64,000 nucleotides of DNA, taken from NCBI RefSeq assembly GCF_042654525.1, contig NZ_JBHSGP010000008.1, positions 124,001-188,000 on the forward strand, written 5' to 3'. This document shows positions 1 to 7,696 of this stretch, piece after piece. This stretch comes from Geojedonia litorea. Lineage in GTDB: Bacteria; Bacteroidota; Bacteroidia; Flavobacteriales; Flavobacteriaceae. Both the position numbers and the translations under genes were made by a program. Position 1 is the stretch's first letter. Each line of letters opens with the position of its first letter. The notes beneath the pieces are model-generated. The model did not search any database. It saw only the letters and a program-made list of their open reading frames with translations, and had not been told where the DNA came from.

Positions 1-1
1 T

Positions 2-484
2 GAATTTGACGGTTCTCTTCAAAATGGACCTTCAATTAATAGAAGAATTGAGCGTTTTTCCAAAATTGACTTTGAAACAGGTATTGCAACACCAAGTTTG
101 GATGACATAATCATTCCAACTGGAACATATTCCTATGTTAACCTAGGTGTTGAGTTAAGGGACGAAGATGCACAGCCTTCAATTATAATGGAAGGCACTT
201 ATACCCATTCCAATGGCAATGTCATTCCTATCCGTTTTGAATTTAATAGCGGTGAAGTGTTTGAAGCAGAATCATCACAACAAGTGGAGGTTACTGAAGA
301 CCAAACGGTACTTTCAAGAATTGTGTTTGATCCACATGTTTGGTTTAGCGTTGTACCGACCAATATGTTAGATAATGCTAATTTAACAGATGGAACGATC
401 ATTATCAGTGAAACCAAAAATGAATCGATATTTGACCTGGTTGCTGACCGTCTAGATGTTAGTACAGAATCCACTTTCGAATAA
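2..484 (+). CDS. Hypothetical protein, C-terminal part (5' end outside window)
   Basis: The frame is open from the left edge to the stop at 484, so this is the 3' part of a longer gene; an internal TTG at 98 is not the real start. The visible 160 residues are acidic, rich in Thr, Ser, Ile and Val, with few Lys and no Cys, and contain alternating hydrophobic stretches typical of a secreted beta-sandwich (for example PTGTYSYVNLGVEL and GTIIISETKN). I do not recognise the family. It lies 28 bp upstream of a small lipoprotein gene on the same strand, so the two are probably co-transcribed and both act in the cell envelope. The function is unknown. Confidence 0.7.
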   Translation, partial: EFDGSLQNGPSINRRIERFSKIDFETGIATPSLDDIIIPTGTYSYVNLGVELRDEDAQPSIIMEGTYTHSNGNVIPIRFEFNSGEVFEAESSQQVEVTEDQTVLSRIVFDPHVWFSVVPTNMLDNANLTDGTIIISETKNESIFDLVADRLDVSTESTFE

Positions 485-512
485 TAATTAAAACCCAAAT
501 AAAATAGAAATC

Positions 513-950
513 ATGAAAAATGTATTAAAATTAAGTTTAGTGATGATGTTATTCACTGCATTCATAGCTTGTAGCAGTGATGATTCAGATACTATGGCTG
601 AAATTAGAATAAATAACGTGGCGTTTGACAATGGCGATGATTTTTTCGGTGATATTAATGGTGACTTCACTGGTAGCGGAGGAAGTATCACAAAAACTTT
701 TTTTTGGCAAAATTCTTTAAGCACTGCTGATTACAATGCTGACATTACTGCCAGTACAGGAGGTATTTTTAGGATGGTTGTAAAAGATGCCGATGGGGCT
801 ACGGTTATAGATCGCTCTCTAAACGGCGCGGTTGAGCCTGACTCATTCTCTGGTGTTACATCATCCGGAACTCCCGGTTTATGGTCGGTAACAATCACAT
901 TGACCAATTTTGTCGGTAATGGAAGTTTTTCGTTGAGCGAAGGAAACTAA
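513..950 (+). CDS. Small predicted lipoprotein
   Basis: A 145-residue protein with a type II signal peptide: Lys near the start, a hydrophobic stretch, then the lipobox FIACSS with Cys20 as the lipidated residue, followed by Ser/Asp (SSDDSD), common in flavobacterial surface lipoproteins. The rest is Gly/Ser/Thr/Asp-rich and predicted to be beta structure, for example the C-terminal GLWSVTITLTNFVGNGSFSL. There are no catalytic motifs. It follows the partial gene at the left edge by 28 bp and is closed by a clear terminator, so it is the last gene of that operon. Family unknown. Confidence 0.75.
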   Translation: MKNVLKLSLVMMLFTAFIACSSDDSDTMAEIRINNVAFDNGDDFFGDINGDFTGSGGSITKTFFWQNSLSTADYNADITASTGGIFRMVVKDADGATVIDRSLNGAVEPDSFSGVTSSGTPGLWSVTITLTNFVGNGSFSLSEGN

Positions 951-975
951 TTCAATTTTTTAATAGCAATTCACT

Positions 976-1009
976 AAAGAGCCATCTGTTGATGGCTTTT
1001 TTCTTTTTT
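976..1009 (+). terminator. Rho-independent terminator
   Basis: The inverted repeat GCCATC-TGTT-GATGGC (981-996) is flanked by A residues on the left and a T-rich run on the right (997-1009). It lies 30 bp after the lipoprotein stop codon and ends that operon. Confidence 0.85.
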
Positions 1010-1102
1010 AAGGATTCAAGTATATAAAGGGAAATATTAAAGTTTCATAAATCGTTTCGTGTTCGGGTAATTTATTATATTGATTACTTTAACCTAAAGA
1101 CC

Positions 1103-1372
1103 ATGAATTACCAAACTAATTCAAAAACCGATAAACTATATAAAACAGCTTTTGCGCTTGCCTTATTTAGCATTGGTTATAACATTGCCGAAGGTTTAAT
1201 CTCTACCTATTTGGGCTTTGAGGACGAGAGCTTGGCGCTCTTCGGTTTTGGTTCGGATAGTTTTATTAAAGTAATTTCAGGATTTGGTATTACCTACTTC
1301 GCATTTAAGGAAGGGAAGGAGTGCTTTGAAAGGTCAAGAACGATGCACATTGCGGTTGTGATTAATTTCTAG
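1103..1372 (+). pseudogene. Cation-transporter relic with internal deletion and 3' frameshift
   Basis: The first ~65 residues (SIGYNIAEGLISTYLGFEDESL, then LFGFGSDSFIKVISGFGI) match the start of the flavobacterial cation transporter/CDF-like membrane protein of about 210-220 residues. The text then jumps directly to what I recognise as the extreme C-terminus of the same family (YFAFKEGKECFER), so the central membrane segments are missing. The last residues are out of frame: reading one base earlier from about 1338 gives NDAHCGCD and a stop, which fits the Cys-rich tail of the family. This looks like a pseudogene made by an internal in-frame deletion plus a later frameshift. Family assignment is from memory. 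The ATG at 1103 begins after a typical AT-rich leader. Confidence 0.65.
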
Positions 1373-1671
1373 ATGCTCAATTCACTTTTAATTTTCGAGA
1401 TAATCGCCTTGTGGTGGTCGTACTTCCTATTTAGTTACCTTGATTTAAAATCGGCATATAGTTGGCATGTAGTTGGTATATATCTTTAGTTCTTTTAAGA
1501 TAGCCATGACTGCATATTGGAGAATGATTATTGAACACTGATTATTGAAGATTGACTCATGAGCTATGGCGCCTAACTTTTGTGGAGTTCGCCTTTGTGA
1601 TGGTATAGGAAATAAAAAAACAATATATTTACGTTTAGCCAATTGCGCTTCATTTTAACCAACCAATAAGA
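1373..1671. other. Gene-poor spacer
   Basis: About 300 bp without a convincing gene. A 38-codon frame on the + strand (1373-1489), rich in Trp, Leu and Ile, starts directly after the transporter relic and may be another decayed membrane-protein fragment. An open frame on the - strand (1445-1642) has no recognisable content. The right end runs into the conserved leader of the DUF6090 gene at 1697. Confidence 0.4.
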
Positions 1672-1696
1672 TTTCTGCTATCTCGGGAAATAGACT
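1672..1696 (+). repeat. DUF6090 leader hairpin, copy 1
   Basis: TTTCTG (1672-1677), loop CTATCT, CGGGAA (1684-1689) can form a 6-bp stem with two G-T pairs. The right arm ends 7 nt before the ATG at 1697. The same leader, with an AATAAGATT-like sequence just before it, precedes the DUF6090 copies at 3183, 9663 and 11041. Confidence 0.6.
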
Positions 1697-2038
1697 ATGA
1701 TAAAATTCTTTCGAAAAATACGATATGACCTTATGGGAAAAAACAAAACAGGTAAATACCTAAAATATGCCATTGGCGAAATTGTGCTTGTGGTTATCGG
1801 GATTCTTATTGCGCTCAGCATCAATAAATATAATCAAGATAAAATTATTAAGAAAAAAGAGCAAGTCTACTTAGTCCAGTTGAAAAAAGAATTTATTGAC
1901 AAAAAAAACACCTTGTCAAAAATGATAGAACGTAACAAAAATAACTATACAGCTGCCAAGGAACTTGTAGAGATCCTAAATAGTAAAACCCCTATAACAG
2001 ATGAAAAATTGATTAAAAAAGAAATAACGAAAGGCTGA
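1697..2038 (+). CDS. DUF6090 family protein, C-terminally shortened
   Basis: The 113-residue product has the family hallmark: a basic amphipathic start (MIKFFRKIRYDLMGKNKTGK), then YLKYAIGEIVLVVIGILIAL as the single membrane helix (about residues 22-43), then a charged coiled-coil-like region. Intact members in this window have 251-270 residues, so this copy lacks about 140 C-terminal residues. The end (KEITKG) does not look like a family terminus, which suggests truncation by a nonsense or recombination event. The role of the family is unknown; it is a very common inner-membrane protein of flavobacteria, often found as scattered single genes. It may be a pseudogene. Confidence 0.7.
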   Translation: MIKFFRKIRYDLMGKNKTGKYLKYAIGEIVLVVIGILIALSINKYNQDKIIKKKEQVYLVQLKKEFIDKKNTLSKMIERNKNNYTAAKELVEILNSKTPITDEKLIKKEITKG

Positions 2039-2215
2039 CATAGCATATAAAAAAATAGCTAGTTTTATATTTAGTTAATGTTAGTTGCTTTGCTTGCTGG
2101 TTTCTGATTTTTCTCAACCCTAAAAAGCGTGGTAAGATGAAAAGTTCGCGTGTATACACATGCAAGGATCAATTATCAAATAAATTACTATTATTTAATT
2201 ACCCACAGGTGAAAA

Positions 2216-3025
2216 ATGAAAAAAGCACATAATTACATAGAAATTAACCGACAATCTTGGAATAACAAGACCGATACACATTTGAAATCTGAATTTTATG
2301 ACTTGGAAAATTTCAAAAAAGGGAAATCTTCACTAAACCCTATTGAGTTGGAATTACTTGGCGATTTAAAAGGTAAAAGCATTTTACACTTGCAATGCCA
2401 CTTTGGACAAGACACCATTTCTTTAAGTCGGTACGGAGCAGAAGTCACCGGTGTAGACTTATCAGACAAAGCGATTAAAAGTGCGAAACAGATTGCAAAA
2501 GACACCAACTCAAATGCAAGCTTTATTTGCTGCGATATTTATGACTTGTCGCACTATTTAGACAAACAATTTGACATTGTATTTACAAGTTATGGCACAA
2601 TTGGGTGGTTGCCAGACCTCGATAAATGGGCGAAAATAATTGCCAAATTCTTAAAACCCAAAGGACGCTTTATATTTGTAGAATTTCATCCTGTCGTTTG
2701 GATGTTTGACAAAAATTTTGAAAAAATTGAGTATAGCTATTTTAATACTGGAGCAATTGTGGAATCTGAAAGCGGAACCTATGCAGACAAAAATGCTGAT
2801 ATAACACAAGAATCTGTCACATGGAATCACGACTTGAGTGAGGTCATTAATAGCTTGATTAAAAATGGACTTGAAATAAATTCTTTTAATGAATACGATT
2901 ATTCACCTTACGACTGCTTTAACAAGACCATAGAATTTGAACCTAAAAAGTACAGAATAGCACATCTGGAAAGCAAACTTCCAATGGTGTATGCTCTAGT
3001 AGCCACAAAGAAGAACAACAGCTAA
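2216..3025 (+). CDS. SAM-dependent class I methyltransferase
   Basis: A 269-residue cytosolic protein. The Rossmann SAM site is ILHLQCHFGQDT (motif I, about residues 56-67; the family usually has the form LxLxCxxGxDT), followed by an acidic residue ending strand 2 in GAEVTGVDLSDKAI, the motif ASFICCDIYDL and the post-motif LKPKGRFIFVEFHPV. These residues bind S-adenosylmethionine; the methyl acceptor cannot be read from the sequence. The closest general relatives are annotated as class I SAM methyltransferases or SmtA-like. It stands alone, with about 180 bp of spacer on each side, between two DUF6090 genes, like a mobile single-gene unit. The ATG at 2216 fits the common start of the family (HNYIEINRQSWNNKT). 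Confidence 0.85.
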   Translation: MKKAHNYIEINRQSWNNKTDTHLKSEFYDLENFKKGKSSLNPIELELLGDLKGKSILHLQCHFGQDTISLSRYGAEVTGVDLSDKAIKSAKQIAKDTNSNASFICCDIYDLSHYLDKQFDIVFTSYGTIGWLPDLDKWAKIIAKFLKPKGRFIFVEFHPVVWMFDKNFEKIEYSYFNTGAIVESESGTYADKNADITQESVTWNHDLSEVINSLIKNGLEINSFNEYDYSPYDCFNKTIEFEPKKYRIAHLESKLPMVYALVATKKNNS

Positions 3026-3159
3026 AAAAAAGGTATATAATATTCAGGTGAACTAGTTATAAAACCAGGTTTTGGGCAGGTATCCAACTTTGTACTTCAT
3101 TACTCAAAACTCAAGTAAATTAATTGTCCTACCTTTCGAGAACAGCTAATCAACAAAAA

Positions 3160-3182
3160 TTCCGCTTTCTCGGGACATGACT
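3160..3182 (+). repeat. DUF6090 leader hairpin, copy 2
   Basis: TTCCG (3160-3164), loop CTTTCT, CGGGA (3171-3175); the stem contains one T-G pair. The right arm ends 7 nt before the ATG at 3183. This is the best-preserved form of the loop (CTTTCT) shared with copy 4. Confidence 0.6.
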
Positions 3183-3992
3183 ATGATTAAATTCTTTAGG
3201 AAAATTCGCCAAAACTTGCTTATGGAAAATAAAACGGGAACGTATTTTAAATATGCGATAGGTGAAATTATACTAGTCGTTATAGGAATTTTGATTGCGC
3301 TTCAGATTAATAACTGGAATGAATCTAGAATAGACCGAAAATCAGAACAAGTCATACTAAAACAATTAAAATCAGAATTTAATAGCAATCTGATGCAATT
3401 GGATGAAAAAATTGAAATAAGAAGCTATATCATGAATTCTGCTATTCAATTATTGGCCTATATTGATAATCCGAACATCAGGAACATTGATAGTATTGAA
3501 ATGCATATCGCACGGACCATTCCTTATACAACCTTCGACCCAATTGTTAACGATTTGTCCACTTCTGGAAATTTAAGATTAATTAAAAATGATAGTTTAA
3601 AGCTGCTACTTTCAGCATGGACAAGTGAAATTATTCAAGTGTCTGAGGGCGAACAAACATGGGCTAAATATAGAAATGAAGTCTATATACCATTTTTAAT
3701 TGAAAACTATCAAGTAAGAACACTTCGAAATAAGGCTATGAAGACTAATCTTCTATATTCATTTTTGATTAATCAAGAGAACAGGGCATCAGAAATTAAA
3801 GATATAGGAAACTCTAAACACTTTTCCGATGTTAATATTCTTTTAGACAACCCAGATTATGAAGATCATCTCGTAAGATGCATAGTAACTAATAGAAACA
3901 CGCAACAACAAGCTTTTATATTAAGAGATAGGATTGTAGAGCTATTGACTATTTTAAATAATGAAATTAACTATATAGAATCTAGACTTTAA
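3183..3992 (+). CDS. DUF6090 family membrane protein, full length
   Basis: 269 residues from the ATG at 3183; an ATG six bases earlier (3177) would add Met-Thr, but 3183 matches the MIKFFRKIR start and the hairpin spacing of the other copies. It has the basic N-terminus, one membrane helix (YAIGEIILVVIGILIALQIN, about residues 23-42), then WNESRIDRKSEQVILKQLKSEF and a long soluble, mainly helical region with the conserved pattern DPIVNDLSTSGNLRLIKNDSLK. The topology is probably N-in with the soluble domain in the periplasm. The function is unknown. It is the only full-length copy beside the one at 11294 and could be the source of the truncated relatives. Confidence 0.85.
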   Translation: MIKFFRKIRQNLLMENKTGTYFKYAIGEIILVVIGILIALQINNWNESRIDRKSEQVILKQLKSEFNSNLMQLDEKIEIRSYIMNSAIQLLAYIDNPNIRNIDSIEMHIARTIPYTTFDPIVNDLSTSGNLRLIKNDSLKLLLSAWTSEIIQVSEGEQTWAKYRNEVYIPFLIENYQVRTLRNKAMKTNLLYSFLINQENRASEIKDIGNSKHFSDVNILLDNPDYEDHLVRCIVTNRNTQQQAFILRDRIVELLTILNNEINYIESRL

Positions 3993-4065
3993 CGGCTCAT
4001 TTTAAAAAATAACAAAAGACGAACTATGTAATTTCTTCGTTGCCGCTAAATTCATTATTAGATAT

Positions 4066-4242
4066 GCTCCGTCAATTCCCTACTCATGTGTCATTGCTAA
4101 CACCATACTGAATTAAAAAATCATTACATTTAACTTGATTATGATTCCATTGTTGAAATTCTGCCAAAAATCACTACGCAATGGCTTCATAGCCTAATCA
4201 AAGATTTAGCAAAGTCAAACCGTTGGCATAAATACTACACAA
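4066..4242 (+). repeat. Intergenic repeat, copy A (with promoter-like box)
   Basis: The copy reads GTCAATTCC...TCATGTGTCATTGCTAAC, then TTACATTTAACTTG (from 4124) and AAATTCTGCCAAAAAT (4156-4171). The 16-bp block is identical at 6950-6965, and the other parts are clearly similar to the spacers at 5631 and 6866. TTACATTTA resembles a flavobacterial -7 box, so the repeat probably carries the promoter of the oxidoreductase gene that starts at 4243. Confidence 0.6.
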
Positions 4243-5601
4243 ATGAAAAACGCAATTGTTATTCTATTCTTTTCACTCACATTCATAACATGTCAAACTT
4301 CTGATAAGATAGAGGAGGTTGTAGTTATTGGAGGAGGACTGATGGGAAGTTCAACAGCATGGGCCTTATCAAAGTATGGACAAAACGTTTTATTGATTGA
4401 GCAACAAGACTCCATTTACACTTTTGGTTCAAGCTTTGGAGAAGCACGAATTTCGAGAAGCCTTGGGTCGAAGGACGACATCTTTTCCTATCTACAACAA
4501 ACCTCTGTGAAAGAAACAAAGGATTTGATAAACTACTTAAATGAAGGAGAAACAAAACAACTTCATGCTATGGAAGACCTTTACAGAACTTCACCCGTAA
4601 CTTATATTTATTCGCAATCTCAATTAAATGATGTTGAAGCCTTGTTAGACGGGCAGACTGATACCTATGAATATGCCGCTAACGCAGAACAAGCTAAAGA
4701 AATGTTTGGGATGAAAATTTCGGATACAACTCTAGTTATTCGCGAATACAAACCCTATTCTGGCACACTCAATCCTAAAATATTAATTAAGAAACTGCAT
4801 CAGGGCATCAAAAAGTCAGGGAATCGAGTTCAATACCATCAAAAAGTAACCAACTTAACAAAAGAAGATGGCATATACAAGATCACCATTAGCGATACTA
4901 AAACTGGACTAACTAAAACCATCTTTAGCAAAAAAGTCGTTGCTGCTGCTGGCCCTTATAATGGTGAATTGGTAAAAGATATAGCGCCCTATTTTAGTCA
5001 CTTAATACAGCCTAAACGGCTATTTCTTTCATTCCTTAAAATTAATTCAAATACCTACGATTCATTAACGCCGGAAGAAAAAAAGAGGCTTACGGCTTCC
5101 TATCCAGTTGCATATCTCAATTCAGAAATATTTTATTCGATGATTGAAGCCTTCGATGAAGAGGATAGACCATTATTGAAAATAGGAGGCCATTTTTTAC
5201 GCACTGCTATTAACGACTTACATACGGTTTGGGAAAAGGAGCTCACCGAACAAGAAATTCTATGGAGCAAAGAAAACACCGCAGACTATCTGTTAAAGCT
5301 AGATTTGCCTTTAACCGTAGCTGATTTGGCGTTTGTAAAGGGTTATTCTTGTGTGTACTCCCTAACCGAATCTGAAATACCTTATGTAAGTCATGCCATA
5401 AAAAATAATAAAGAAATTGACTCTAGTTTTGTGTTGGTTGGAGGAATGTCAGGCATAGGCGCTAAAGGCTCACTTGCTTACGGGCTAATTGCGGCAGACC
5501 TTGTTTTGGGCAACAAAAATGAGTCGTTTATGTATCAAAAAGCAAAATCAGCCTTAGGTTCACGACGGTTAATAAATGATATCCACAATATTGATAATTA
5601 A
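4243..5601 (+). CDS. Exported FAD-dependent oxidoreductase (DAO/sarcosine oxidase-like)
   Basis: A 452-residue flavoenzyme. After a lipoprotein signal (LTFITC, Cys17) comes the FAD-binding motif VVVIGGGLMGSSTAWAL (GxGxxG type) ending in the ribose-binding Glu of LLIEQ. SFGEARISRSLG matches the GSSxGxxRxxR signature of monomeric sarcosine oxidase/N-methyltryptophan oxidase. Near the C-terminus, GYSCVYSLTESEIPYV carries Cys370 at the place of the Cys that holds FAD covalently in sarcosine oxidase, and GGMSGIGAKGS is the final FAD-contacting loop. It probably oxidises an N-methyl or amino substrate with O2; the substrate is unknown. The signal peptide is odd, because flavoenzymes of this type are normally cytosolic; export would need the folded cofactor or late flavinylation. 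Confidence 0.8.
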   Translation: MKNAIVILFFSLTFITCQTSDKIEEVVVIGGGLMGSSTAWALSKYGQNVLLIEQQDSIYTFGSSFGEARISRSLGSKDDIFSYLQQTSVKETKDLINYLNEGETKQLHAMEDLYRTSPVTYIYSQSQLNDVEALLDGQTDTYEYAANAEQAKEMFGMKISDTTLVIREYKPYSGTLNPKILIKKLHQGIKKSGNRVQYHQKVTNLTKEDGIYKITISDTKTGLTKTIFSKKVVAAAGPYNGELVKDIAPYFSHLIQPKRLFLSFLKINSNTYDSLTPEEKKRLTASYPVAYLNSEIFYSMIEAFDEEDRPLLKIGGHFLRTAINDLHTVWEKELTEQEILWSKENTADYLLKLDLPLTVADLAFVKGYSCVYSLTESEIPYVSHAIKNNKEIDSSFVLVGGMSGIGAKGSLAYGLIAADLVLGNKNESFMYQKAKSALGSRRLINDIHNIDN

Positions 5602-5630
5602 TATCCTAATGACCACTAGGCCTAATGGTT

Positions 5631-5710
5631 TGCTGCGTCAATTCGCTTGGTTCGTATCATTTTTAATATTATAATGAACTATAAAATTATTACCTTTACT
5701 TGGCTTTGAG
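5631..5710 (+). repeat. Intergenic repeat, copy B (short)
   Basis: GTCAATTCGCTTGGTTCGT-like block, then AAAATTATTACCTTTACTTGG (TTACCTTTA at 5690-5698). It is similar to copies A and C but lacks the AAATTCTGCC block. It lies 54 bp before the hydrolase start at 5764 and probably holds its promoter. Confidence 0.5.
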
Positions 5711-5763
5711 AAACTCTACACCACTAAAAGAAATGCTTATCTAACGAAGTCATCAATACACAT

Positions 5764-6603
5764 ATGATACAAAGACATCTTTTCACTTTTTTAATGTTTA
5801 TAACATTTCTATCTACTTCAATAATTAATGCACAAGCATCAATAGCACCAAACGGCAATTTCATTGATGCTAATGGTGCAAAAATATATTTTGAAGACTA
5901 TGGCAAGGGAGAACCATTGTTTCTGCTACATGGATTTGGGAGAACGCTAGAAGACTGGAAACCTTATATACCTGAGTTCTCAAAAAAGTTTCGTGTGATT
6001 GCTTGGGACATGAGAGGACATGGTAGATCAACGAATCCCGACACGAGCAAAACCTTTCTTCATACCACAGCTGCTAAAGATTTAGTTGTGCTCATTGAAC
6101 ATCTTAATCTAAAAAATGTAAAGGCTATTGGACATAGTTCTGGCGGTATAACCATACTCTCTGCGGCAACTATAGCTCCAAATTTGTTTGAAGCGATTGT
6201 TCCGATAAGTACACAGATGCACTTCGGTACAGAAGTACGTGAGTTTATAAAAAATAACGCAACACCTGAAGCGTATTATGTGTTTAATGAACTTGAACAA
6301 CAACATGGCGAAATCAAAGGAAGAATCATTGCGCGTCAGTTTTATCACTTTCACGAACTTTATGGTGACCCTTCCATCACCACAGCACAGCTTAACAAGA
6401 TTTCAGCCAGATCACTTGTAATTCATGGAGACAATGATTTTGTACCTGTTTCGCAAGCCTGGGACATATATAAGAATATTCCAAATGCTCATCTTTGGAT
6501 TGTACCAAACGGCTGGCATCTGCCTCATTTTGGCACAAATACAGCTGATTTTATCAGAAGAACATTAGAGTTTCTAGAAGGTGATTGGAGCAAAGGGCGT
6601 TGA
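5764..6603 (+). CDS. Exported alpha/beta hydrolase
   Basis: 279 residues with a Sec signal peptide (hydrophobic core FLMFITFLSTSIINAQA, cleavage after about residue 25). The alpha/beta hydrolase fold is clear: oxyanion loop LLHGFGRTLEDW, nucleophile elbow GHSSG with Ser125, acid Asp225 in HGDNDFVP, and His252 in NGWHLPH. It probably hydrolyses an ester, lactone or amide in the periplasm; the substrate is unknown. The last residues (about EGDWSKGR) may not be original: downstream DNA in another frame encodes a different protein tail that starts inside this gene's end, so the C-terminus may have been altered by a recombination junction. Confidence 0.85.
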   Translation: MIQRHLFTFLMFITFLSTSIINAQASIAPNGNFIDANGAKIYFEDYGKGEPLFLLHGFGRTLEDWKPYIPEFSKKFRVIAWDMRGHGRSTNPDTSKTFLHTTAAKDLVVLIEHLNLKNVKAIGHSSGGITILSAATIAPNLFEAIVPISTQMHFGTEVREFIKNNATPEAYYVFNELEQQHGEIKGRIIARQFYHFHELYGDPSITTAQLNKISARSLVIHGDNDFVPVSQAWDIYKNIPNAHLWIVPNGWHLPHFGTNTADFIRRTLEFLEGDWSKGR

Positions 6604-6748
6604 CCATGTTTGGACAGGTATTGTCGTTGTACAAAATGATTATGTTCAAAAAAAAAACTCATACAACCCTAACTACGACCAAAAATTTTTAAAGAATAAC
6701 TTGGGATCTGACTATGTTAGCAAAAAGTATATTTCAACCGAGCATTAG
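6590..6748 (+). pseudogene. Protein-tail relic fused to the hydrolase 3' end
   Basis: In frame +2 relative to the window the DNA reads AKGVDHVWTGIVVVQNDYV, continues for about 30 residues through YNPNYDQKFLKNNLGSDYV, and ends in STEH and a stop at 6746-6748. There is no start; the frame begins inside the last codons of the hydrolase gene. The pattern GVDxVWTG followed by a short variable tail resembles the C-terminus of pyridoxamine 5'-phosphate-oxidase-like (FMN-binding) proteins, but this is a recollection and not certain. It is interpreted as the 3' end of a lost gene left behind after recombination. Confidence 0.45.
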
Positions 6749-6865
6749 ACAATGCCTGAAACCTCATCGAGTTTATGGAAATTGAAAAATTGCACGACTG
6801 AATAACCTAATGAAAAAGAGGTTGATTAACAACGTTAACTAACCATGTATACCGCAATTTAATTT
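6749..6865. other. Spacer with small dyad
   Basis: No gene. Contains TTAACAACGTTAACTAACC (about 6829-6847), which includes the palindrome GTTAAC and overlapping AAC/GTT half sites, directly before repeat copy C. It could be a recombination site of cassette type, but the evidence is only positional. Confidence 0.35.
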
Positions 6866-7026
6866 TTCAGTTCGCTTCGCTCGTGTCATTGCTTGCCAAA
6901 TGCTAAATCAAAATTCGTTACCTTTAACTTGGTAAATATACCTATGCCCAAATTCTGCCAAAAATTTACACAACGGAGCCTTAGCCAAATAAAGATTCAG
7001 CGAAACTAAACCTGTGCACAAGATTC
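6866..7026 (+). repeat. Intergenic repeat, copy C (longest)
   Basis: CAGTTCGCTTCGCTCGTGTC, then ATTGCTTGCC, then TTACCTTTAACTTGG (TTACCTTTA at 6918-6926), AAATTCTGCCAAAAAT (6950-6965), GGAGCCTTAGCC and AAAGATTCAGC. All these blocks have counterparts in copy A in the same order. It ends just before the RidA-family gene at 7056, for which it probably provides the promoter. Confidence 0.65.
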
Positions 7027-7055
7027 TAATACAATAACATTTAAAGCCTTCAATT

Positions 7056-7472
7056 ATGAAAAGACAAGCAATCAATCCAGCAAATGACTGGGGAGCTAGG
7101 TTTGAAATGAACCAAGCAGAAATTATTTCTGAATTTAATGAGATTATTAAATTCTCTGGTCAAACTTCAATCATTGCTGATAATAACTCAGAAATGGGAT
7201 TAAGTGTAAAATACCCTAACGACCAGAAAAAGCAAATGGAATTTATTTTAAACACCATAGACAATTTGCTATATCAGGCTAAAATGAGTAGAAATAATAT
7301 CATCCACATATCTTTTTATACCACCGATATGGAGGGTTTTTTAGAAAGTTATGAAGTCTATTCTAATTGGATAAAGGAGGCTGGAGTCCGACCTACTCAG
7401 TCTGCTATTGGAGTGAACCAATTAGTGATGCCCGACATGAAGTTAGAAATTGAAATAACTGGAGCACGATAA
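7056..7472 (+). CDS. RidA/YjgF family protein
   Basis: 138 residues with the trimeric RidA/YER057c/UK114 fold: start MKRQAINPANDWG, FSGQTSIIADN, the helix IDNLLYQAKMSRNNIIHISFYTTDM, and the C-terminal signature RPTQSAIGVNQLVMPDMKLEIE. The Arg of RPTQSAIGV corresponds to the catalytic Arg of true RidA imine deaminases; the following residues match the family pattern. Family members hydrolyse reactive 2-aminoacrylate-type enamines/imines, but many paralogues have other or unknown roles. It stands alone between two intergenic repeat copies, which suggests a cassette-like gene and not a housekeeping ridA. Confidence 0.85.
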   Translation: MKRQAINPANDWGARFEMNQAEIISEFNEIIKFSGQTSIIADNNSEMGLSVKYPNDQKKQMEFILNTIDNLLYQAKMSRNNIIHISFYTTDMEGFLESYEVYSNWIKEAGVRPTQSAIGVNQLVMPDMKLEIEITGAR

Positions 7473-7616
7473 GAATCACATAGTCTTTGCATCACAATGA
7501 CCTTAATTCATTGCGGTTTTAGTTGTTTAAGTGGAACTTTTGTATATTAACACGGTCATAGATTCTTACTCCAAAAAAATCTATACATATTGCGGGGCAA
7601 GCTGGAAGTTTGAAGC

Positions 7617-7672
7617 ACACAGTTCGTTTCGCTCGTGACTTATGATTGAATCAGGGCCAAACACTTTACCTA
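7617..7672 (+). repeat. Intergenic repeat, copy D (partial)
   Basis: CACAGTTCGTTTCGCTCGTG is nearly the same as the start of copy C (CAGTTCGCTTCGCTCGTG), followed by ACTTTACCTACAG. It precedes the VOC lipoprotein gene (7697) by about 25 bp. The AAATTCTGCC block is missing. Confidence 0.45.
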
Positions 7673-7696
7673 CAGTAGAAAATAGAAACACGACAA

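Noticed and set aside
1445..1642. Open frame of 65 codons on the - strand
   Set aside because: No recognisable domain and unusual composition; lies in a decayed spacer and overlaps the conserved DUF6090 leader on the other strand.
4066..7672. Classical integron with attC sites
   Set aside because: No integron integrase in the window and no clear R' (GTTRRRY) and R'' (RYYYAAC) pair; kept only as a cassette-like hypothesis.
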